Positions 18,913-28,955 of a stretch of 64,000 nt of DNA are shown in pieces; positions within the stretch are counted from its first letter, which is position 1, and each line of letters starts with the position of its first letter. The stretch is from Lentzea waywayandensis. Its GTDB lineage: Bacteria > Actinomycetota > Actinomycetes > Mycobacteriales > Pseudonocardiaceae. The notes under the pieces are model-generated. The model saw only the letters and a program-made list of their open reading frames with translations, searched no databases and had not been told where the DNA came from. Made by a program: the position numbers and the translations under genes. The stretch spans positions 620,001 to 684,000 of the forward strand of contig NZ_FOYL01000002.1 in NCBI RefSeq assembly GCF_900115955.1. Reading direction: 5' to 3'.

Positions 18913-21378
18913 TCAGGCCCCTACGCACACGAACCCGTTGGGCTGGTTCAGTTCCTCCTGCGCCTCGGCCAACGCTTCCGCCGGCGAACGGCCTTCGCGC
19001 AACCGACGGTGCACGCCGAGCATCAGGTCCTTGGTCTCCGCGTCCGGCACCGGTACGACCGGGGCGATCAGCTGCGAGGTCCCGCGTTCGAGGAACGTCG
19101 CGGCGAGGCCGAGGAGCTCGTTGCCGGACACGATGACCGAGCGGCCGACGTCGCAGGCGGCCATGATCACGGTTTCCGGCACCTGTTCGAGGCGTTGCAC
19201 GTCGTAGACCACGAGCGGTCCGTCGTGCAGGGACAGCGCGGAGAACAACGGGTTGTCCGGGTTCAGGCGGCCGTGGGCGGCGAGGTGCACGGTGCCGGCC
19301 GTGGCCAGTGCCTTCAGGACGTCGTCGACCGTCGCGTCGCGCGGGCTCGTGACGGCGTGGAGATCCGCGATGGCCTGCGCTTCCTCATCCGCGCCAGGCA
19401 GGCCGGGGCCACTCGCCACGGCGAACGTACGCGGGCGAGCAGGCTGGGACGCGGCGCTGCGCCACGACGTCGCCGAGGGTGCGACGACGACCGGTTTTCC
19501 TCGGCACGACGGCAAAGTCGACCACGGGACGTTGTGCAGCAAGCCCGTCGGCACGACCACCAGCGGTCTGTCGCAGCGCGGCAGGAGCAGTGAGTCCAAT
19601 GTGGATACCGTGGTGCGCAGCAGCTGAAGGATCTCGGGGCGCGGGCGACGGGCCAGGTGCCGCAACGCGAACGGCACGCGTTCGAGCAGATCGGCCACCT
19701 CTCCGACCGGGCCCACGACGCGCAGGTCCAGGCGCCGGTCGGTGAGGGTCAACGCCAGCAGGTCGCCGTCGGCCTCGACGTACTGGACGAGCACCCGGTC
19801 GCCGAGATCCAGCTCGGCGGGCCGGACCGGTTCGGACGGGCCGGGGCCGGTCGTCCGGAGCAGACGGCTGCGGTTCTTGATCCGCCGTTCCAGTTCCACC
19901 TGGCGGTGGGTGAGCTTCGTGGCGCGCAACGACTGCAGCAGGGCGGCGAGTTCGGGATCGTCCGGCGGGCGGACCGGGCGGTGCAGAAAGCGGCTCGCAC
20001 GGCCTCGCTCAGCCCATTCGAAGACGTCGGCAAGCCTGCCGGACCTCAGTGCCACGCGCAGTCCCAGCGCGGCCAGGTCCGCGCGGTGCGCGGCCGAGTG
20101 GGCGCGGAGATCACTGGCGCCGAGGGCCGCGTGGTTCTCGTCGAGGACGCGCAGGCCTCGCCTGGCAGCGGCCGCGGCCCGGCGGGGGGTGGTGCGTTCG
20201 TGCAGCAGGGCTTCGGCGTACCAGCCGCGCGCCCGCAACGTCGCCGGGCCACGGGTACGCGCCTGGCTCGCGGTCGTCAGGTGCGCGACCACGCGAGCCG
20301 GTTGTCTTCGGCGCCCCGCCACCACGGCGAGGTCGAGGTGCGCCTGCACGGCGAGCCTGCCGTGCAGCGCGGCCACCATCGCGTCGGGATCGCTGATCCG
20401 GCAGGGCTTTCCGGCGCTCAGCGCGGCGCGCAGCACCGTCGCCCGCGCGAAGGCGGCGTGCTGGTCGCGGCCCTGACGGACGAACTGGGCGAGCGCGGCG
20501 CGGGCGTGCCGTCCGGCGGCGGCCCAGTCGCGGCCGAGCAACGCCGCGTCGGCCAGCAGCAACTGCGTCTCGGGGACCATGAGCCGGCGGCCCTCGGCAC
20601 GGAACGCCGCGACCGCCTGGGAAGCGTGCTCTCGCGCCTCACCGGCCATTCCGACGGACAGCAGCAGCTCGGCGCGGTCGAACAGCACGGGCGCGAGCCG
20701 GCCGCCGTGCCGGGTGATGATCTCCTCGGCCCGGTCGAAGTGCGCGAGCGCGGCCGGGACGTCGCCGCGACGGCTCTCCACGAAGCCGAGGTTCTCGGCG
20801 ATGATCCCGACCACGAGGTCACGGCCGAGGTCGCGCGCCAGCTCCTCGGCCTCCAGCAGGTCCTTCACGGCGAGCGCGAAGTTCAGGCGTTCGGCCTGCA
20901 GGATGCCCCGGTTGACCAGGTTGCGTTGCAGGGCCAGCGTCTCACCCCGACGGCGCAGCGCGCGGTCGGCGGCCTGGTAGTCGGCGAACGCGTCGTCGGG
21001 CCTGCCGAGGTGGTAGAGGATCACGGCGCGTTGGCTTCGAGCGCGCGCACCCAGCAGAGGAACGGCCAAGTCCACCTCACGTAGCGCGGGCGCGGGTCTC
21101 CCCTGCTGCACGAGCGCGAACGCGAGCTTCATCCGGCTCTCCGCCGCCGCCTTGCCCGCGCCCAGCCGGACCGCGCGGCGCAGGTGCGCGACCGCCTCGC
21201 CGACCTGGCCGGTCTGACACAGCGCGTGACCCCACGCCTGCTCGGCCAGCGCCAGGGCGGGAACGTCCTCGCGAGCGTCGCTCACGACCTGCGCGGCCAG
21301 CGGGATCGCTTTGATCGGATCGACGTCGGCGAGCCGCATCGCTTCGCGCGCCGCGTGTAACACCGATCCCGCCAGCAT
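18913..21378 (-). CDS. TPR-CHAT caspase-like peptidase
   Basis: The 821-residue protein has about 500 residues of TPR-like helical repeats, then a CHAT peptidase domain. The catalytic dyad is visible as His702 in HLAAHGRLN and Cys742 in IMAACDVGR, followed by NELLGLAATFLERGTSQLI and a late VHRRLREG helix, all typical of CHAT domains. No signal peptide is present, so it is cytoplasmic. It is head-to-head with a subtilisin-like protease gene, sharing a short intergenic region. CHAT-TPR proteins occur as effectors in bacterial conflict and regulated-suicide systems (for example activation of gasdermins, or Craspase). The partner and trigger here are unknown. The ATG at 21378 is preferred to an upstream TTG. 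Confidence 0.9.
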   Translation of the reverse strand: MLAGSVLHAAREAMRLADVDPIKAIPLAAQVVSDAREDVPALALAEQAWGHALCQTGQVGEAVAHLRRAVRLGAGKAAAESRMKLAFALVQQGRPAPALREVDLAVPLLGARARSQRAVILYHLGRPDDAFADYQAADRALRRRGETLALQRNLVNRGILQAERLNFALAVKDLLEAEELARDLGRDLVVGIIAENLGFVESRRGDVPAALAHFDRAEEIITRHGGRLAPVLFDRAELLLSVGMAGEAREHASQAVAAFRAEGRRLMVPETQLLLADAALLGRDWAAAGRHARAALAQFVRQGRDQHAAFARATVLRAALSAGKPCRISDPDAMVAALHGRLAVQAHLDLAVVAGRRRQPARVVAHLTTASQARTRGPATLRARGWYAEALLHERTTPRRAAAAARRGLRVLDENHAALGASDLRAHSAAHRADLAALGLRVALRSGRLADVFEWAERGRASRFLHRPVRPPDDPELAALLQSLRATKLTHRQVELERRIKNRSRLLRTTGPGPSEPVRPAELDLGDRVLVQYVEADGDLLALTLTDRRLDLRVVGPVGEVADLLERVPFALRHLARRPRPEILQLLRTTVSTLDSLLLPRCDRPLVVVPTGLLHNVPWSTLPSCRGKPVVVAPSATSWRSAASQPARPRTFAVASGPGLPGADEEAQAIADLHAVTSPRDATVDDVLKALATAGTVHLAAHGRLNPDNPLFSALSLHDGPLVVYDVQRLEQVPETVIMAACDVGRSVIVSGNELLGLAATFLERGTSQLIAPVVPVPDAETKDLMLGVHRRLREGRSPAEALAEAQEELNQPNGFVCVGA

Positions 21379-21473
21379 GATGACCAATGTGCACGGCGAG
21401 GACGTTCTTCGCCAGGTATCAGGACGAGGCGTTCCGGCATCGGTTCACCGGAGACCCCCTATCGGAGGCTGAC

Positions 21474-22697
21474 ATGGACGCGAACCAAGACCAGCTCGTC
21501 GTCGACAACCACCACCTCGACGTCGTGCGCAAGGTCCTGGGCCAGCTCAAGATCCAGGACTACACCGAGGACGCGATACCCGAGTTCGACCTGACGCTGC
21601 TCAATCTCAAACACATCGGCAAGCCGGAGGACGAACCCGACTGGAAACGGGTCAGCGATCTGGACCCGGTGCTCACCGAGGTGCGCGCACGGCTCGCTGG
21701 ACACTCCGGCGGCTGGACGCCCACCATCGGCAAGAACAGGAGCATGACGAGCACGTTCGGCGCGTACCCGCAGACCAAGAGCCAGAACTTCTGGGATCCG
21801 GAACGCCGCGAAGCACCTGTTCCTCCCGATACCTGGCTCAAGGGTGACGCCGGCACAGGCGTGCGGGTCGGGCTGGTGGACACCAGGGTCTACCGGCACG
21901 CGGACCTCCCGCCCGCGTCCATCACCGCGTCCCCGGAGGACTTCTCCCCCAAGAAGATCGGCGACGACTGCAACTTCGAGGAAGGCCATGCCGTCTTCAC
22001 CATCGGCCTCATCCTGAAGAACGCCCCCGGCGCCACCGTCGTCGCCCACGCCGCGCTGGGCGACGACGGCAAGGCCGAGGCGTGGAAGGTGGTCAAGAAG
22101 CTCGCGCAGTTCCTCGTGCCCGAGCCCGCCGACCGAGTTCACCTGATCGTGCTGGCCAGCGGCTGCCGCACCCACGACGGCATGCCGCCGTTCATCCTCG
22201 AACGCGCGATCGAACGACTCAGCCCGCACATCACCGTCGTGGCCGCCGCCGGCAACCACGGGATCGTGGAGGGCATGCATCCCGACACGCTCGTCACCCG
22301 GAACTCCCCGACCTGGCCCGCCGCGCTGCCCGGTGTCGTGGCCGTCGGAGTGCCCGTCCCGCCGCTGCCCTTCCCCGAAGCCGATCCGGTACCGCACTAC
22401 AGCCCCGATGTCCCCTGGGTGACCTGCACGGTCGCCCCCACCCACGGAGACACGTTCGTCAGCACCTACCTGAACTCGAAGCTGGTGAAGGTGCTCGACG
22501 GCCGCATCATCGACAACCTCGTCACCGGGTACGCGGCGTGGCGGGGTACGTCCTGCGCCGCCGCCGTCCTGGGCGGGGCCATCGCCGCCAAGATGCCGTC
22601 GACCGGCATGGACGCACGCGAGGCGTTGAAGCAGCTGATCGGCACCGGCGGCATCAAGAAGTTCACCTGGCCCGCGCAACCTGGTGTGCAGGCCTGA
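21474..22697 (+). CDS. Intracellular subtilisin-like (S8) serine protease
   Basis: The 407-residue protein has an S8 domain with Asp136 (GLVDTR), His172 (EGHAVFTIG), the oxyanion Asn261 (AAAGNHG) and Ser360 (RGTSCAAAVLGGAIA). The first 125 residues are a polar N-terminal region, and there is no signal peptide, so it is probably cytoplasmic or needs a partner. The start at 21474 has GGAGG five bases upstream. An in-frame ATG at 21387 lacks a ribosome-binding site and would leave only 8 bp to the divergent CHAT gene. The head-to-head pairing of two proteases suggests a common system, for example a proteolytic cascade. Its 3' end overlaps the convergent GT87 gene by 35 bp. Confidence 0.88.
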   Translation: MDANQDQLVVDNHHLDVVRKVLGQLKIQDYTEDAIPEFDLTLLNLKHIGKPEDEPDWKRVSDLDPVLTEVRARLAGHSGGWTPTIGKNRSMTSTFGAYPQTKSQNFWDPERREAPVPPDTWLKGDAGTGVRVGLVDTRVYRHADLPPASITASPEDFSPKKIGDDCNFEEGHAVFTIGLILKNAPGATVVAHAALGDDGKAEAWKVVKKLAQFLVPEPADRVHLIVLASGCRTHDGMPPFILERAIERLSPHITVVAAAGNHGIVEGMHPDTLVTRNSPTWPAALPGVVAVGVPVPPLPFPEADPVPHYSPDVPWVTCTVAPTHGDTFVSTYLNSKLVKVLDGRIIDNLVTGYAAWRGTSCAAAVLGGAIAAKMPSTGMDAREALKQLIGTGGIKKFTWPAQPGVQA

Positions 22698-23763
22698 CCT
22701 GGACGGTGCTCACCGCGCACCAGCAGAGGAACGCGAGACCCAGCCAGACGTAGGCGTTGCCGACGAGGTGCTGCCACCACGTCCACGCCAGTTCACGGTC
22801 GCCCGCGGTCGGCAGCAGCCAGTGCGGGCCGACCGCGAACACCGCCACGACCGCGAGCCTGGCACGCCCGCTCAGCAGCATCAACGCGGGTGCGATCCAC
22901 ACCCAGTGGTGTGACCAGGACACGGGCGAGATCAGCAGACCCGCTGCCGCGACCGCGACGAGGGCCGTGAGGTCCTCGCGCAGTCGCGGCAGCATCGCGA
23001 CCGTTACCGCGAGCACGGCCGCGGCCGCGACGAACCACACCGGCTCGGGCGCGCCGAGCCGGAACAGCAGGCCGCGCAACGACTGGTTCGCGCTGTAGGC
23101 GAGGCCGCCGACACGTTCCGGGTCGAGCATCGCGTGGAACCAGAACTGCTTCGACTGGCCCGGCGCGAGCACCCAGGCGAGCAGGCCGCACGCCGCGAAC
23201 GTCGCCACGGCGGTCAGCGCGGCCCGCCATCGCCTGCGGGACAGGAAGAACAACACGAAGATCGCCGGAGTCAGCTTGATCGCGGCGGCGAGCCCGACGA
23301 GCAGACCGCGCGGCCACGGCGTGCGCGGCAGCAGGCAGTCGGCGGCGACCAGGCCGATCAGGATCATGTTGATCTGGCCGAGGTCCAGGCCGCCGCGCAA
23401 CGGTTCGAGCAGCAGGCACACCGCGGCCAGACCGAAACCCGTCCGCAGGCTCGGCGCCGCCACGACACAGGCCGCGGTGAAGAGCGCGATGCCCGCTACG
23501 GTGAACAGCAAGGCGTTGAGCGGCAACGGAAACAGGGTGAGACCGCTGAACAGGACGGCCGCGAACGGCGGGTAGGTGAACGGCAGACCTCTGGGGCCCC
23601 GGAAATCGGCGGTGTAGAGGTCCGCACCGGCCTGCCACGCCTCGCCGCCCGCGAGGTAGACGCGCAGGTCCAGCAGGCCGTCACCGAAGCCGCGCACGCA
23701 CACCCAGACGAGCAGGCAGGCGGCCACGGCAGCCCAAATCCGCCGGGGATCGACACGGGTCAT
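22663..23763 (-). CDS. GT87 (DUF2029) integral-membrane mannosyltransferase-like protein
   Basis: The 366-residue polytopic protein has about nine or ten hydrophobic segments. An early luminal-loop Asp lies in LLDLRVYLAGG, then TYPPFAAVLF and LDLGQINMILIGLV, the hallmark sequences of GT87/DUF2029 polyprenol-phosphate-mannose-dependent transferases (PimE-like) in actinobacteria. It probably adds mannose or arabinose-like residues to envelope glycolipids from the outer membrane face. The ATG start overlaps the stop of a 39-residue membrane peptide gene (ATGA), indicating coupled synthesis. The 3' end is convergent with the S8 protease gene. Confidence 0.9.
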   Translation of the reverse strand: MTRVDPRRIWAAVAACLLVWVCVRGFGDGLLDLRVYLAGGEAWQAGADLYTADFRGPRGLPFTYPPFAAVLFSGLTLFPLPLNALLFTVAGIALFTAACVVAAPSLRTGFGLAAVCLLLEPLRGGLDLGQINMILIGLVAADCLLPRTPWPRGLLVGLAAAIKLTPAIFVLFFLSRRRWRAALTAVATFAACGLLAWVLAPGQSKQFWFHAMLDPERVGGLAYSANQSLRGLLFRLGAPEPVWFVAAAAVLAVTVAMLPRLREDLTALVAVAAAGLLISPVSWSHHWVWIAPALMLLSGRARLAVVAVFAVGPHWLLPTAGDRELAWTWWQHLVGNAYVWLGLAFLCWCAVSTVQVRPAHQVARAR

Positions 23764-23879
23764 CGCGCTGCCGCCTTGTCACGCAGCACCACTGCCCCGA
23801 CGACCACGCCACTCGCGATGAGCGGGTTCGACAACGCGAACCCGATGGTGTCCAGCGCCCACCGCACCTGATCCAGCAC
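23760..23879 (-). CDS. 39-residue single-span membrane peptide coupled to GT87
   Basis: A GTG start with GAAGGG about ten bases upstream opens a 39-residue frame with one hydrophobic segment (roughly TIGFALSNPLIASGVVVGAV) and a basic end (RDKAAAR). Its stop overlaps the GT87 start codon (ATGA). The transmembrane character, start site and coupling argue that it is real rather than a chance frame. It may be a small subunit or regulator of the glycosyltransferase. I know no family for it. Confidence 0.6.
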   Translation of the reverse strand: MLDQVRWALDTIGFALSNPLIASGVVVGAVVLRDKAAAR

Positions 23880-24020
23880 AGTTCAAAGCCCTTCGTCCAC
23901 AACGAGATCCGATGTGGACGAGCCTGCTCGCGCGGCGGGTGGCACCGGATCGGCCGCAGAGCCGGAAGATCATGGCCGTCTGGTCAGCCACAAGGCCGAG
24001 GACTGGCCATCCGGCCGTGG

Positions 24021-24647
24021 TCAGCCGGCCACCACGTGCGAACGGAACGCCCACGCGACGATCTCGACGCGGTTGCGCGCACCGACCTTGGTCTGCACGG
24101 ACGCCAGATAGGCCTTGACCGACGACACGGAGACCTTCATCGCGGCGGCGATCTCGTTGTTGCTCTGCCCCTGTGCGACGTGCCGCACTACGTCGAGCTC
24201 GCGGTCGTTCAGCACGCCCGCGTCGGCGCTCGCGACCGGCTGCACCGACCGCCGCAACACCCGCAGCACGACCTGGGGCGACACGAGCACATCGCCGCGT
24301 GCCGCCGACCTGACCGCCTCGGCCAGCAGTCCGGGGCTCGCGTCCTTGGTGAGGAACCCGCACGCGCCGAGGTCCAGTGCCTTGTTCAGCACCTCGTCGC
24401 TGTCGAACGTCGTCACGACCACGACACGGGAGTGCGGCGCGAGCTGACGCGTGACCTCCAGCCCGTCGAGGCCGGGCATCCGCACGTCGACCAGACACAC
24501 CTGCGGCTCCAGCTCCTTCGCCCGCTGGACGGCGCTGATCCCGTCCGCAACGTCGGCGACCACGGTGATGTCGGGCTGTGCCTCCAGGATCAGCCGGAAC
24601 CCGGCCCGCACCATGTCCTGGTCCTCGGCGATGAGCACGGAGATCAT
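24021..24647 (-). CDS. NarL/LuxR-family response regulator
   Basis: The 208-residue protein has a receiver domain with acidic pocket EDQD, phospho-acceptor Asp in CLVDVRMPGLDG, the Thr in VVTTFD and Lys in FLTKDAS. A C-terminal LuxR-type HTH follows (LNDRELDVVRHVAQGQSNNEIAAAM). The ATG start overlaps the stop of the histidine kinase gene (ATGA), so the two form a cognate pair. Targets are not evident; the nearest downstream genes are the small membrane peptide and the GT87 gene. Confidence 0.95.
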   Translation of the reverse strand: MISVLIAEDQDMVRAGFRLILEAQPDITVVADVADGISAVQRAKELEPQVCLVDVRMPGLDGLEVTRQLAPHSRVVVVTTFDSDEVLNKALDLGACGFLTKDASPGLLAEAVRSAARGDVLVSPQVVLRVLRRSVQPVASADAGVLNDRELDVVRHVAQGQSNNEIAAAMKVSVSSVKAYLASVQTKVGARNRVEIVAWAFRSHVVAG

Positions 24648-25636
24648 GCGCGCACCTCTCGCGGCAGTTCGGCGGTGACCAGCCAGCCTTCCCCTGTGGA
24701 CCCCGCGAAGAACCGCCCGCCCAGCTCGTGCACCCGTTCCCGCATGCCCACCAGCCCGAACCCGCCCGAGTGCGTCGGCCTCACCGTTCCATTGTCCACA
24801 ACGGACAGCAGCACGGCCTCGCCGGTGAGGCGCACGTCCACCTCCACGCTCGTGGCGTCGAAGGCGTGCTTGCGGGCGTTGGTCAAGGCTTCCTGAACGA
24901 TCCGCAGCACCGAGCGCCCCAGCTCCGGCCGCACGTCCTCGGTCAGCTCGATGCTCGTCCGCACCGGCAGTCCCGACCGCTCCGCGAGCCGGTGCAGGTC
25001 GGCCGTGAGATCGGTGGTCGCGGTCGCGGCTCCGTTGTCCCGCAACGTCCTGACCATCGCGCTCATGGAGCCCAGCGCGTCCGTGCCGCCGTCGACGATG
25101 CCGGGCAGCATCGCGCACGCCTTGTCCTTGTCCTGCTCCGCCACCACGAGCGCGGCCTGCGCCTGCACCAGCATGCCCGTGACGTGGTGTGCGACCACGT
25201 CGTGCAGTTCCCGCGCCATGTCGAGGCGTTCGTCGCGCCGCGCCCGTTCCTCCGCCGCGGCCGCGTTCTCTGCCCGTGACCGCTGCAACAGACGCATGTA
25301 CAGCCCGGCGGCCACGGCAGCCGAGCCGGCTACCAGCACCAGCGGGAGGTAGGTGAAGCGGAAGCTGACCCAGGTGGCGTGCATGGACACCAGTTCCAGC
25401 GCCACGAGCGACACTACCGCCGGTCGCACCGACGCCTTCCAGGCAAGCCAGAAGGCGACTCCCAGCACGAGGACCGCCTGAACGGTCGCCACCAGAGGGG
25501 TTCTCAACACATCGTTGCCGACCCCGGGAGCGTCCTGGAAGAACGCCCGGCTGAACCCGTTGCTGAGCCCGGTGATGACGAACACGGCCGCGCAGACGAT
25601 CACGGTGGCGACGAACGGCCGATGGTGTACCCGCAT
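24644..25636 (-). CDS. NarL-type sensor histidine kinase (HisKA_3)
   Basis: The 330-residue protein has four N-terminal transmembrane segments (about residues 8-110) without a large extracellular domain. A HisKA_3 dimerisation helix follows with the phospho-acceptor His in MARELHDVVAHHV. The HATPase_c domain shows VQEALTNARKHA (N box), VDNG (G1) and GGFGLVGMRERV (G2). Intramembrane-sensing kinases of this plan often answer envelope stress or membrane-active peptides, but the stimulus here is unknown. It is translationally coupled to the response regulator. Confidence 0.94.
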   Translation of the reverse strand: MRVHHRPFVATVIVCAAVFVITGLSNGFSRAFFQDAPGVGNDVLRTPLVATVQAVLVLGVAFWLAWKASVRPAVVSLVALELVSMHATWVSFRFTYLPLVLVAGSAAVAAGLYMRLLQRSRAENAAAAEERARRDERLDMARELHDVVAHHVTGMLVQAQAALVVAEQDKDKACAMLPGIVDGGTDALGSMSAMVRTLRDNGAATATTDLTADLHRLAERSGLPVRTSIELTEDVRPELGRSVLRIVQEALTNARKHAFDATSVEVDVRLTGEAVLLSVVDNGTVRPTHSGGFGLVGMRERVHELGGRFFAGSTGEGWLVTAELPREVRA

Positions 25637-25705
25637 GCGGGCGATGGTAGGGAGAGGTGGTGGCCGCCCGCCTCGCCCGTCCAGCCGAGGCAGGTGGCCA
25701 AGTGG

Positions 25706-26971
<1,266 letters not shown>

Positions 26972-27010
26972 TCATAATTCCACGCTCGCTGTTCGGAAAT
27001 ACTGCACAAC

Positions 27011-27880
27011 ATGACGCTGAACCCGTGGCGCCTTCGCCTGCTCAGCCAGCTCGACGCGCTGGGCACCGTGCGGGCCGTGGCGCAGGCCGCGAACCTGAGT
27101 GCTTCAAGCGTGTCGCAGCAGCTCGCGGTACTCGAAGCCGAGACGCGCACGCAGCTGATCGAACGGACCGGGCGGCGCGTCCGGCTCACGTCCGCCGGGC
27201 TCATCCTGGCGCGACGGGCGCGGTCGATCCTCGACCAGATGGAGGCCGTCGAGGCCGAGCTCAGGGGCCTGAGCCAGGAGCCGTCCGGTCTCATCCGGCT
27301 GGGCGCGTTCCAGAGCTCGATCCACACGCTCGCCGTGCCGGCGATCCAGAAGCTCGACCACCCGCACCTCGACGTCGAGATCGTCGAACTGGAGCCGCAC
27401 GCCAGCATGCCCGCGCTGCTCGCGGGCGAGGTCGACGTGATCATCACGACCACCGACTTCGTGGAGCTGCCGGTGCCGCGGGACATCGACGTGGTGCCGC
27501 TCGGCGAGGACCCGATCGTGCTGGTGACGCCACCTGACCAGCCCAAGAACGACATCTCGGCCTGCAAGGACGAGCCGTGGGCGTTCGACGTCCCCGGCTC
27601 GTACATGGCGAAGCTCGCGACGCGGCTGTGCCGGCAGTCGGGGTTCGAGCCGAGGGTGGTCGGGCGGTTCAGCAACTACATGCTGACGCTCAAGCACGTC
27701 GAGGCCGGGCTGGCGGTCGCGGTGCTGCCCGCGCTGGCCGTCGACCGGCGGTTCGACGTGGTCACCAGGGAGCTGCCGGTGACGCGAAGGATCACCGCCG
27801 CCGTGCGCCGCGACTCGCGCGCCGCGATCACCGTGGTGCTCGACGCCCTGCATACTCGGTCGCAGTCGGACGAGAGGTGA
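27011..27880 (+). CDS. LysR-family regulator, DgdR-like by position
   Basis: The 289-residue protein starts with a winged HTH (LRLLSQLDALGTVRAVAQAANLSASSVSQQL) and has a type-2 periplasmic-binding-like effector domain. It is divergent from dgdA with 78 bp between starts, the standard geometry for a LysR activator/repressor and its target. In Burkholderia the LysR protein DgdR represses dgdA and responds to 2-methylalanine; a comparable role is inferred. No strong ribosome-binding site precedes the ATG, so translation may be leaderless. Its stop codon forms part of the ribosome-binding site of the LacI gene that follows. Confidence 0.9.
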   Translation: MTLNPWRLRLLSQLDALGTVRAVAQAANLSASSVSQQLAVLEAETRTQLIERTGRRVRLTSAGLILARRARSILDQMEAVEAELRGLSQEPSGLIRLGAFQSSIHTLAVPAIQKLDHPHLDVEIVELEPHASMPALLAGEVDVIITTTDFVELPVPRDIDVVPLGEDPIVLVTPPDQPKNDISACKDEPWAFDVPGSYMAKLATRLCRQSGFEPRVVGRFSNYMLTLKHVEAGLAVAVLPALAVDRRFDVVTRELPVTRRITAAVRRDSRAAITVVLDALHTRSQSDER

Positions 27881-27882
27881 TC

Positions 27883-28866
27883 ATGAGCAGGCGCGTCACG
27901 ATCAACGACGTCGCGCGGGTCGCCGGAGTCTCGCGGCAGACGGTGTCGCGGGCGCTCAACGACAAGGGCGAGATCGACGCCGGCACCAAGCAGCGCGTCC
28001 TCGACGCCGCGCGGGAGCTGGGCTATCGGCCGAGCCGGTTCGCACGGGGCCTGGTGCGGCAGGACAGCACCACGATCGGCCTGGTCATCCCCGACCTGCT
28101 CAACCCGTTCTTCACCGAGGTCGCGGCCGGGGCGCTGGAGGCCGCACGTGCCCGCGGCTGGCACGTGATCGTCTACGACACGGCCGACAGCATCACCGTG
28201 GAACGCGGCACGCTCGAAGTCGTCGTGGCCCAGGTGGACGCCGTGGTCGGCTACTTCAGCCTGGACGAGGCCGAGCTCGACCGGCACCTCGGCGGCATGC
28301 CCGCGGTGCTGATCGGCCGTGACCACCGCTCGCCGCGCTTCAGCTCGATCCGCATCGACGGCGAGAAGGGCGTGCACGAGGCCGTCGACCACCTCGTCGC
28401 CGCAGGTCACCGCAGGATCGGCATGCTCGACCACGCGGGTCGCGCCGAACCCAGCCTGCGCCGTGACTGGTTCATCGACGCGATGGACGAGCACGGGCTT
28501 CACGCGCCCGTCGTCGGCAACGCCGTGCAGTCGGCCGACGGTGGCGCGGAGGCGTTGAACGAGCTGCTCGACCAGCATCCCGATCTCACCGCCGTGTTCA
28601 CCTACAACGACATCATCGCCATGGGCGCGCTCAAGGCGGCCCGCAGGCTCGGCAAGGCAGTGCCCGGCGACCTCGCGGTGGTGGGGTTCGACGGGCTCCA
28701 GCTCGGCACCGTCGTCGATCCGGCGCTCACGAGCGTCGCGCTCGACACCCGCCGGATCGGCGCGCTCGCGATAGCGCAGGCCGGTCGGCTGGTGGCGGGC
28801 GAACCGTCGTTGCCCGACGAAGAACTGCTGGTCAGCGCCGTTCTGCTAGTGCGCGAATCTGCCTGA
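27883..28866 (+). CDS. LacI-family sugar-responsive repressor
   Basis: The 327-residue protein opens with a canonical LacI HTH and hinge (VTINDVARVAGVSRQTVSRALN, then GYRPSRFARGL), followed by a periplasmic-binding-type effector core. The ATG has GAGAGGTGA just upstream, overlapping the end of the LysR gene. It precedes the sugar-uptake and beta-galactosidase operon, and a 24-bp inverted repeat lies 45 bp after its stop. It therefore most likely represses that operon until a galactoside or other oligosaccharide-derived inducer binds. The ligand cannot be read from the sequence. Confidence 0.93.
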   Translation: MSRRVTINDVARVAGVSRQTVSRALNDKGEIDAGTKQRVLDAARELGYRPSRFARGLVRQDSTTIGLVIPDLLNPFFTEVAAGALEAARARGWHVIVYDTADSITVERGTLEVVVAQVDAVVGYFSLDEAELDRHLGGMPAVLIGRDHRSPRFSSIRIDGEKGVHEAVDHLVAAGHRRIGMLDHAGRAEPSLRRDWFIDAMDEHGLHAPVVGNAVQSADGGAEALNELLDQHPDLTAVFTYNDIIAMGALKAARRLGKAVPGDLAVVGFDGLQLGTVVDPALTSVALDTRRIGALAIAQAGRLVAGEPSLPDEELLVSAVLLVRESA

Positions 28867-28881
28867 CCCTTGACAGGGTCA
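28864..28881 (+). terminator. Small inverted repeat after the LacI gene
   Basis: A perfect 7-bp inverted repeat (tgaccct, tgac loop, agggtca) overlaps the LacI stop codon. It is short for a terminator, so it may attenuate transcription into the sugar operon or be an additional protein-binding site. Confidence 0.4.
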
Positions 28882-28910
28882 CCCGTTCAGCTCATCATTC
28901 GCGGCAATCC

Positions 28911-28934
28911 GTGAACGCTCACGGGAGCGTTCAC
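28911..28934 (+). promoter_or_regulatory. Probable LacI operator of the sugar operon
   Basis: Two perfect 10-bp inverted arms (gtgaacgctc and gagcgttcac) flank a 4-base spacer, 22 bp before the binding-protein start. The size, symmetry and position between the LacI gene and its presumed target fit a LacI-family operator. The overlapping halves could also hold two sites. Confidence 0.7.
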
Positions 28935-28955
28935 GGGCTCTCCGGAGGGTCCCCG

